NCBI GenBank assembly: GCA_001584585.1
Contig: LSYV01000414.1
Coordinates: 1 to 16,165, forward strand
Direction: 5' to 3'
DNA length: 16,165 nt
Origin: Gonium pectorale
Lineage: Eukaryota > Chlorophyta > Chlorophyceae > Chlamydomonadales > Volvocaceae
A program made the translations under genes and the position numbers. Position 1 is the first letter of the stretch, and the number at the start of each line of letters is the position of its first letter. A model generated the notes under the pieces. It was not told where the DNA came from. It worked only from the letters and a program-made list of their open reading frames with translations, and searched no databases. This document shows positions 9,871 through 16,165 of this stretch, piece after piece.

Positions 9871-10699
9871 ATGTGATCGTCAGGGTCTGGGTTGCACAGT
9901 CGTCCAAGTCCATAGATGAAATGAGGTCAGTGTGAATGGGGGGACCCCGACGTGTGGTCGACGCGGCGCAGCATGCGCTCCAGGCCGAAGCGGCAAGCGG
10001 CCAGGCATGCATTGGCCCATCGTACACGCCCTTCACCAGCCTTGGACTGCCCGGGCTGTGCCTGTCTGCTGGCGAGACAGCGTGGGTTGGGCGGGTTGCG
10101 GCTTCCGGCCGATAGGGCCCATGGGTGCGCCCACGGCCCAAGCAGTCAGGCGGTTGTCAGCGGCAAGACATTGGCTGCGAATGCGTCCGCCAGCCACCCT
10201 CGCCGACGCAACCCCAGGTCCCTACCTTCCGCCGGCGCCGCCCCTGTGCAGGGAAGGCCAGGAGACACCGGTGCGGCGCGGGCTCTGTGGCACTCGGTGC
10301 GACAGCCGGGTGGGCGCTGCCCCACCACTGCACAGAGGTGCGTCCGGGCGTCAGCCAGCCAAGTGCAGCTCGTGCGGCGGGTCGCCGGCTGCTCATCTAC
10401 CCCTAGCCAGTAGTAGTGCAGTAGTCAGTAATGCTGAGCTCGTATGCACTACTACTGGCTGGGTTCACGTGCGGTTCGTTTGCCACGGCGTAGAGCAGCG
10501 GCCGGGCTGCTGCCAACTGTAGCTATAACAGCTCGGGAAGGTCGCGTGCCCCGGCTGTGGTGTGTGTTGGCCGGCGACAGCGGCGCCAGCTGGGTGGCGT
10601 CGCACAACGGCAGCTCACGGTGCACGCATGGGGTCATGCACGCTGCTCAAGGCACGCGAGACACACACAGACCGGCGCCACGAAGCAGTTGCCGTACCG
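9871..10699. other. Intergenic region between convergent genes
   Basis: This 0.8-kb stretch lies between the two inferred poly(A) signals. I find no frame with recognisable protein similarity or a good exon structure, no tRNA cloverleaf and no transposon terminal motif. Its one clear structure is the inverted repeat at 10405-10460. Confidence 0.45.
10405..10460. repeat. Perfect 16-bp inverted repeat with 24-nt loop
   Basis: AGCCAGTAGTAGTGCA at 10405-10420 is the exact reverse complement of TGCACTACTACTGGCT at 10445-10460. The loop is 24 nt. The stem would fold in RNA from either strand. It lies between two convergent genes and outside every predicted exon. It could be part of a small non-autonomous element, a stem in an unannotated RNA, or a fold-back sequence slowing read-through. 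The sequence does not decide between these. Confidence 0.85.
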
Positions 10700-10704
10700 T
10701 TACA
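10700..10704 (-). terminator. TGTAA polyadenylation signal for the MYND gene
   Basis: TTACA on the plus strand, so TGTAA in the minus-strand transcript. It is the first such copy downstream of the MYND stop at 11700. Confidence 0.45.
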
Positions 10705-11699
10705 AGGCGGCTCGCACACACCGGCAGCCCACGGCATTGCGTGTAGTGCCAACGGGTATGCCTGTCACCAGGATGCAACAAAATTTCACCCACTGGCAAC
10801 AACATTCGACCGTTCTTAGCACGGTTCATGCTTCGGCGCCAGGCGCTGAAGCGGGGTAGAGACGGCAATCATGATCCTTTACCCCACCCCACCACTTGTA
10901 TTCCGTCCATGGCCCCCGCGCCTTTGACGGACGTGTAACCTGTGTAACCTAGCCACGGATCCGAAGTTCCAAACATGGCCATCGACAGATGCAGCATTCA
11001 TCCATGCCCTGTCCTTCATGGCGACGGATGCACGGGCGGTTGCGGGCGGTCGCGACCCGCGGCGCCGCAGCGACGCACAGGCTCAACAAATGGAAGCAGC
11101 AGCAGTCAGCAGCCAGCGAGTGCAGCCGGCGGTTGCACCTCGGGGGGCTTCTCACCCCAAAGCCTACATGCAAACACGCATACCAACACACATACGCCAT
11201 ACGATGGACCCACTTAAAGCGAACCAGGGCGAGTAGGGTCAGGCACGGCACGGTGGCCCACCTCGAGCCACACACACGATGGCACCGTCCATACGCAGAC
11301 CACGTATCGTACAGTGCCAGGCCGTATGCTTTACTGCAGTCCGTGGGATTCGGGACCAGCAAGTTCGGAAACTTCGAGCACGCAAGGCTGTTTCACGTGA
11401 CTAAAAAGGCAGCCCGCGCCAATGCTGCGCATGGGCGCTCGCGAGAGGACGCGGAACTTCAGATACTGTGCACGCCGCTATCTCTGTTGTTGGGCCCCAC
11501 CGCATAGCCGCGCAACCGCCGCGCAGCAACCCGGCCGGCCAGCTCAAAGCACGCTGCTCGAACGCTCCTGCACCCTGCCCGTTGCCGAGAGCCCAACAGC
11601 CTTCCCACTCTTGGAGCCCCAGACCCTTGCGCCAAAAAGACTATTCGGCGCTCACGCAAAGAGCCAGCAGCCTTTCCTCCTCGCGGAGAGCGAAGCAGC
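10705..11699 (-). other. Probable 3' UTR of the MYND-finger gene
   Basis: This is the roughly 1-kb stretch between the MYND stop codon and the first minus-strand TGTAA. Open frames exist on both strands but none shows a conserved motif. Two plus-strand TGTAA copies nine bases apart (10934-10938 and 10943-10947) lie here and would be antisense to this transcript. I see nothing else. Confidence 0.45.
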
Positions 11700-14600
11700 T
11701 CACCGGTCCCGCTCGTGGGCTGCCTCCCCTAGCGGTCGTCGACATCCCGCCTCTGCCCCGCACGCCTCAATGTGCCCCGCACGCCAATGCGCAGTCTGGC
11801 AGGGCGGGCAGCAGTATCCCACCACGCCGCCGCACCCCGCGCACGCCTTGAGCGGCAGGTCCGCATCGCTGCGTTCGGCGCGGGTGGAGTTGGCGCAACT
11901 GGGGTTGGCGCATAGGCCGGACAGCAGACGGCGTGCCTCGGCCGGCGGCAGCACATATACAAACACAGCAAACCGGGCCGGGTAGAGTCAGACACGGCAG
12001 TCCGCCCCAGCTCACTCCCTTAACATAATGACCCGTGCATCGCTTCAATGCACTTTCATGGGCTTCGACAATATGAAGCTAAGCAGCCTCCCGCGTCATT
12101 GCCGTGCAAATCACAAGAGAAGAGGACGCGGCACTCCAGGCACGGCATAAGCCGCTCCTTCCGATGTTGGCTTGCACCACACAGCCGTGCAGTCATGAAC
12201 CACATACCACGCCTCCCAGACGCTCCGTTTTCTTGTCCTTTGCTGCGCCGGTCGCCGTCCGTCTGCCATGGCGCCCATCATACCGGCATACCGGCACACG
12301 GCCACGGTCCCAAAGGCACCAACACCGAAGCCCTGACCAAAACCGTCTGGGTCCGGAGGACGACCCCCCGCCATTCCTTGCATCCACGCACCTGCCGGAC
12401 GGGCCAACCATTCCCACACCCGTGTGATGCAGACCTCGCGTTAGGAGGCAAATGGGAGGAGGTCGGTCACGTCACGGGCGCCGCCCGCTACCCGCTTGCG
12501 AGGAGCACCCTGGCGCGGGTCGGCGGCAGCAGCGTGCCAGCCGAGCTCCACCAGGGGCCCCACGGTTCGTTACACAACTGCGCGGGGTCCCGCAGCCCCG
12601 CCCCGCCGCACGCCGCCTCCACCGCCTCCAGAAGCTTCGGCCGTGGCACGGCGGCCCCGGGCCCGAGGACCGATCGAAGCAGCGCGGTCGTGGGCGGCGT
12701 CCCGCCGCGTCCGCGCCCGGCTGCCGCCGTCCGGTCGGCCGCGGCCACCATCCGGGCCAGCTCGCCAGGCGCCCAGGCCGCCAGGGCTGCGAGCGCCCGG
12801 GCAGTGACGAGGTCGAGTGCGGTGGTGCGCTCGGCAGCCCCATCCCCTCCGTCGCTGCGAGCACCCGCCGCGTGGCTCGCGCCATCCAGCTGCTCCATCG
12901 CCGCGCCCAGCAGCGCCGGCAGCCGCAACTCCACCAGCAGCAGCTGCCGCCAGGACGCCACGTCGCCGTCGGCAGCGCCGACGCCGCTGCCGCTCGTGCT
13001 GCCGACGGTGCCGCTGGCGACGCTGCCGCCTACCCCGGCGCTGCCACCGTCTCCACGGCCGACGCCGCCGACGTTGCCGCTGTTGCCGCCCGCTGCCTCG
13101 CGGCCGGAGTCGCCCTCGCTCCCGGAGCCAGCGGCGCGGGCTGCCGCTGCCGCCAGCAGCGGGACGACGGAGAGCAGCGACGCGAGGCTGCCTTCAATCC
13201 CATACTTGTCGTCCGAGCCCCGCGCCAACGGCCGCAGCTCCAACAGCACACGCGCCGCCTCGGGCAGCACAACAGCCACCAACGCAGACACCACGACGGG
13301 GATTGCGCGGCCCGAGCGGTGACTTGCCAGGACCAGGACGGCGGTGTCGCTCGCATGCTTCGTAACAGAGGCGGTCTTGAGGACCCAGTCCGCCCGTGGC
13401 GTAGCGGGCCGCCCCGCAGCTGCTGCGGCGGGTCCGCTCGAAGCAATTGCGGCCGCGTGCTCCCGCAGCAGGTCCGCTAGTGCGGCCACCAGCGACAGCG
13501 CCTCGCGCGCCTCACCGTACGTGAGCAACTGAGCCGATACCGCCGCCTTGAGCTCTAGGTGGGAGACGTCGACGAGCGCACCGGCGCCGTCACCAGGCCG
13601 CCAGGCCGCGCGCAGGTAGGCGGTGAGGCAGGGTAGGTAGCCGGCGGCCAGGGCGGCAGCCATGTCGGGGCCGGGCGGGGAGGCAGGGCCTGCAAGGCGG
13701 GGAGGCAGGAAGAGGTCGCCACATCGGTGCATGCTCACAGCCAGTACGGCCAGTACAGTACCTGACTACGGTACGGGAGTCCTGTCTATCCCTAAGTACC
13801 CGAAGCGACGGCAAGCAACCTATCCACACCGCGCAACCCCACTGGCTCCGCTGGGTAGGCTAGCCAATGACTACAACTCCTTCAAGCTGACGCGCACCAG
13901 CCGCTCCTGCCACTTTAGGATGCCCCTCCTTACCGTCGGGCACGCTTAAGGTGGCAAGCAGGCTGCCCGTTTGCTGCCGCACTTGATGGGCCGCTGCTAG
14001 CTGATCAGAGTCAGCCACCGGAGTAGTCAGCACCGCAGTCGCGGTGGCGACCGTCGCCCGCCACAGGCGGCCCAGTCGGCTGCACAGGGCTGGTGACAGA
14101 CTGGGCAGTTGCAGGACGCTCTTGCCCGCCAGCATTACCCGGGCGCAGCGGAGCGACCGCAGCGCAAGCTGCAGCGACTCCACCCGGGAGAGCGCCCCCG
14201 GCCGAGCGCCGGGCGGCCTTCTGGCGGCTGCGCCTTCGAGCTGGCGCGCCGCAGCCGCGCCGCCGCTCGCCGCCTCCGCCTCCGCCAGGCGCATGCACAC
14301 CTCGAACCCCGCCGCCGTGTTCAGCGGCGGGGCGCCGGCAGAGAGCTCCAGCCGCTGCCGCGCCGCCATCACTTCGTCCGCAAGCGCAGCGACGTCTGAG
14401 GGTCCCGCCTCGGGCTCCAGCTCCGCCTGCCGCTGCTCCAGGCGGCTAAGCTCCCGGCGATACAATGTCTGCAGCCGGCCGGTGGCCACTGGTGCCGAGC
14501 CGTCAGCAGCGGCGCCTGTGACAGCCGCCGCCAGCCGGCACCGCTCAAGGACAACCGTGTCCGCCCAGACTGCCAGCCAGGACAGCAGCGTCTCGTGCCG

Positions 14601-15524
14601 CTCGGCCACCTCGACTGCCGTCGGTGGGGGCGGCGGCCGCCGGTCCGCCGGCGGCATGCCGTACGTCTCTCCGCCTTCGTTCAGGTCGGCGCACGCGCTG
14701 ATGGTCTGGCAGGCGATGAAGTACGACAGGCAGGGGCTGGACGGCAGCAGGAGGCAGAGCGCGTCACCGCAGTTCTCGTAGAACAGCTTGCAGATTATGC
14801 ACATGCCGCCCCATCCGACCTCCAGACGTGTCTGCAGCGAGGCATCTGATTTCGGGCAGGCTGACGCCGCCAGGAGGAGCAGCCGCGCCCAGTGCTCCAG
14901 CAGGCCACTGCAGATGATCTCATCTGCTAGCAGCTTTCGCAGCCTTTCCAGCGCAGCACTCGCCTCCGGCTCAGTGCAATTATGTGAGCCCGTGATTGGG
15001 GACATCGTTTGCCCCATCACCACCACAACGTGTTCCTTGATTTGCTGCAACGCCTGCCCGGCCCACTTGGCGCGGGCGTGGGCGCCTGCCCCTAGGTCCA
15101 GCGCAGCGCACATCTTCGCCGCCTGCCCCGCAAAGCGGCTGCATACCCGTGACTGGACCAGCGCAAGCGCGATGGTGACGCTGCGGCGGTCGATGGCAAA
15201 GCCCATGTCCCCCAAACCGCGCGTTGGCACTGATAATGAATGGCGCAGCATGACGAGCGCCTGGTCCGAACCAGATGAGCCCTTCTCAAGGTGCAGGGTG
15301 TAAACGAACAGACTGAGCAGTCCCGGCATGCTGTTGTCATCGATCAACAACCAGAACGGCTCCCCGCCCCGGGCAAGTGCCGCGACGCCCGTGGCTGCTT
15401 TGCGCAGCTGTTCTGCATATAGTGGTATTTCAGGCCCTGCGGCTGCAAGTCGTCGGCCGAGAGAGCTCAGACCAGCAACCAAGGGCTGCAATCTAAGAGG
15501 CAGCGACCCCGATGTATGAGGCAT
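11700..15524 (-). CDS. Large MYND-type zinc-finger protein
   Basis: Exons: 15524-13934, 13689-12509, 11936-11700, with in-phase GT/AG junctions, encoding about 1002 residues. The start is the in-frame ATG at 15524 (CAACAATGCC), about 95 bp after a TATA-like ATTAAATA. Most of the protein is predicted helical, Ala/Leu-rich and without a recognised domain (for example the stretch around GGMCIICKLFYENCGDALCL). A Gly/Ser-rich insert is encoded around 13135-12960. The C-terminus is a MYND finger at about residues 933-983: Cys933 and Cys938 (CANPSC), Cys956 and Cys959 (CAGC), Cys966/967 and Cys970, His979, Cys983. MYND fingers bind proteins, often proline-rich motifs. A helical body with a C-terminal MYND finger is a common volvocine layout, and about 1000 residues is usual. 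The function is unknown. The second intron (12508-11937) is less sure because its acceptor is CCGAG and both edges resemble coding sequence. Confidence 0.75.
11937..12508 (-). other. Second intron of the MYND gene (tentative)
   Basis: The donor AGG|GTGCTC and acceptor CCGAG|GCACGC are both phase 0. A CTGAC branch-point-like sequence (in TGTCTGACTC) lies about 60 nt before the acceptor, and no AG occurs between the two, so CCGAG is the first AG after it. Frames inside are closed by stops. No second MYND exon is found within it. The donor and acceptor hexamers are both weak. Confidence 0.5.
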
Positions 15525-15976
15525 TGTTGCAAGGCCGACAGATGTGCCTAGGGTGAGTCGGGAAAACAAGAGGACGTAGCTAGTCTATACATGGGACGGG
15601 GCTCCATTCATTCGTCGGCTATTTAATCTACTAGTTGTGAAACCGGATGACTGGTGCGGTGACGTCTCTAGTTTGGGGCAGGTTTGGTGCGGTTGGTTTG
15701 GTTTCGTACATGTGGTACTGAGGGCACCTGCATTGCTCGGCCTACCGACGGTCGTACCTCGGGGGGGCAGACAGGGAAAGAGCACGCGCAGGCAGCGGCC
15801 TCCCACAGCGTTCGTTGTTTGCTTACAACAGGGCCAGGGTCAGCCGGCACACGGACAACGAGACCCGGCCCAACGATTGCGCAGCCTGCTAGCACCCAGC
15901 GGCGTCACGCGTCTCGCCTGTTCGTGGAGATTTCGTGGGGAGCAAGTCATCGGAGCAAGGCATCGGAGTCGTCAAG
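15525..15976. promoter_or_regulatory. Divergent intergenic region with putative promoters for the MYND gene and a plus-strand gene
   Basis: These 452 bp separate the MYND start codon from a plus-strand ATG at 15977. The left part is comparatively AT-rich, with a run of GGTTTG-type repeats at about 15678-15700 (GTGCGGTTGGTTTGGTTTCG). No open frame here is convincing. The plus-strand limit depends on the putative exon at 15977. Confidence 0.4.
15620..15627 (-). promoter_or_regulatory. TATA-like element upstream of the MYND gene
   Basis: The minus strand reads ATTAAATA in otherwise GC-rich DNA, about 95 bp before the ATG at 15524. It would place transcription start near 15590 and give a 5' UTR of roughly 65 nt. 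Confidence 0.4.
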
Positions 15977-16165
15977 ATGTCGAGGCGGGAGGTAAGTCGG
16001 GGGGTCGGGGACGATCGCGTCCGGAAGGCTGGGCAAGGGCCGCTTTAGGACAACCAGGCGGTGCTGCCTTGCTGTTCCCTTTGCCCTGAACTGGGAATGG
16101 GCGGCCCTACAGCGAGGTCATGCGCGAGCTTGGCTTCCGGCAAGGGTCGGGTTTGTAGAGCGAGT
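15977..16165 (+). CDS. Putative 5' exons of a plus-strand gene leaving the right edge
   Basis: ATG TCG AGG CGG GAG (MSRRE) at 15977-15991 is followed directly by GTAAGT, the strongest donor consensus in this part of the window. An acceptor lies about 120 nt on, after a pyrimidine-rich stretch, as a tandem pair: CTACAG ending at 16112 and GCGAG ending at 16116. The first keeps a frame open to the window end. The second gives MSRRE-VMRELGFRQG, which looks protein-like but meets TAG at 16156 unless another donor intervenes. I do not recognise the product. Only the start, donor and acceptor support this; it could also be a chance match. Confidence 0.3.

Noticed and set aside
9303..10522. Several plus-strand frames of 120-196 codons after the R3H-ankyrin gene
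   Set aside because: They overlap in different frames and are rich in Arg and Cys with no family motif, and no coherent exon chain could be built. Treated as 3' UTR and intergenic sequence.
10949..11362. Cys-rich 137-codon minus-strand frame
   Set aside because: It lies in the inferred MYND 3' UTR. The cysteines show no zinc-finger spacing.
12048..13322. 424-codon plus-strand open frame
   Set aside because: Most of it is antisense to MYND exon 2. Ser/Pro/Arg-rich shadow composition and no recognisable domain.
15525..15569. N-terminal extension of the MYND protein from a TTG codon at 15569
   Set aside because: TTG is not a normal nuclear start, and an in-frame ATG with good context lies at 15524, downstream of a TATA-like element. 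A CCCTAG acceptor near 15550 is possible but no upstream coding exon was found.
1..16165. CRISPR arrays, insertion sequences, tRNA or rRNA genes, bacterial operons
   Set aside because: No spaced direct-repeat array, transposase motif, tRNA-like fold or rRNA signature was seen. The intron-rich structure argues against a prokaryotic origin.

Overview
The window reads as nuclear DNA of a volvocine green alga (Chlamydomonas/Volvox/Gonium group). The support is its very high GC content, many short introns (about 110-570 bp) with GTGAGT/GTGCGG-type donors, TGTAA polyadenylation signals, proteins swollen by Ala/Pro/Gly-rich insertions, and a MYND-finger protein of a type expanded in these algae. Nothing looks prokaryotic, viral or plastid. 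The species cannot be fixed from the sequence alone.

Layout. (1) About 4571 down to the left edge, minus strand: the N-terminal part of an F-box/SNF2-helicase fusion related to Arabidopsis At3g54460. It has seven exons in the window and runs off the left edge inside a very long low-complexity exon just after Walker A (GLGKT). (2) 4572-4883: a 312-bp shared, divergent promoter region. (3) 4884-8613, plus strand: an eight-exon gene for a roughly 604-residue protein with an R3H domain, ankyrin repeats, a long Ala/Pro-rich linker and a C-terminal membrane anchor. A TGTAA signal lies at 9850. (4) About 9871-10699: intergenic sequence between convergent genes, holding a perfect 16-bp inverted repeat. 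(5) 15524-11700, minus strand: a three-exon gene for a roughly 1002-residue MYND zinc-finger protein, with TGTAA at 10704-10700. (6) 15525-15976: a second divergent promoter region, followed by the likely first exon of a plus-strand gene that leaves on the right.

Exon boundaries were chosen by hand from GT/AG sites, reading-frame phase and protein similarity recalled from memory. The interior exons of the R3H gene, and SNF2 exons 3-6 together with the exon 7 acceptor, fit best. The first SNF2 exon and the last intron of the MYND gene are the weak points.

No shared pathway is evident. The F-box/SNF2 protein is predicted nuclear (chromatin remodelling and/or ubiquitin ligase adaptor). The R3H-ankyrin protein is predicted to hold nucleic acid at a membrane. 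The MYND protein is of unknown function. Only the divergent arrangement around 4572-4883 suggests possible co-expression of the first two.
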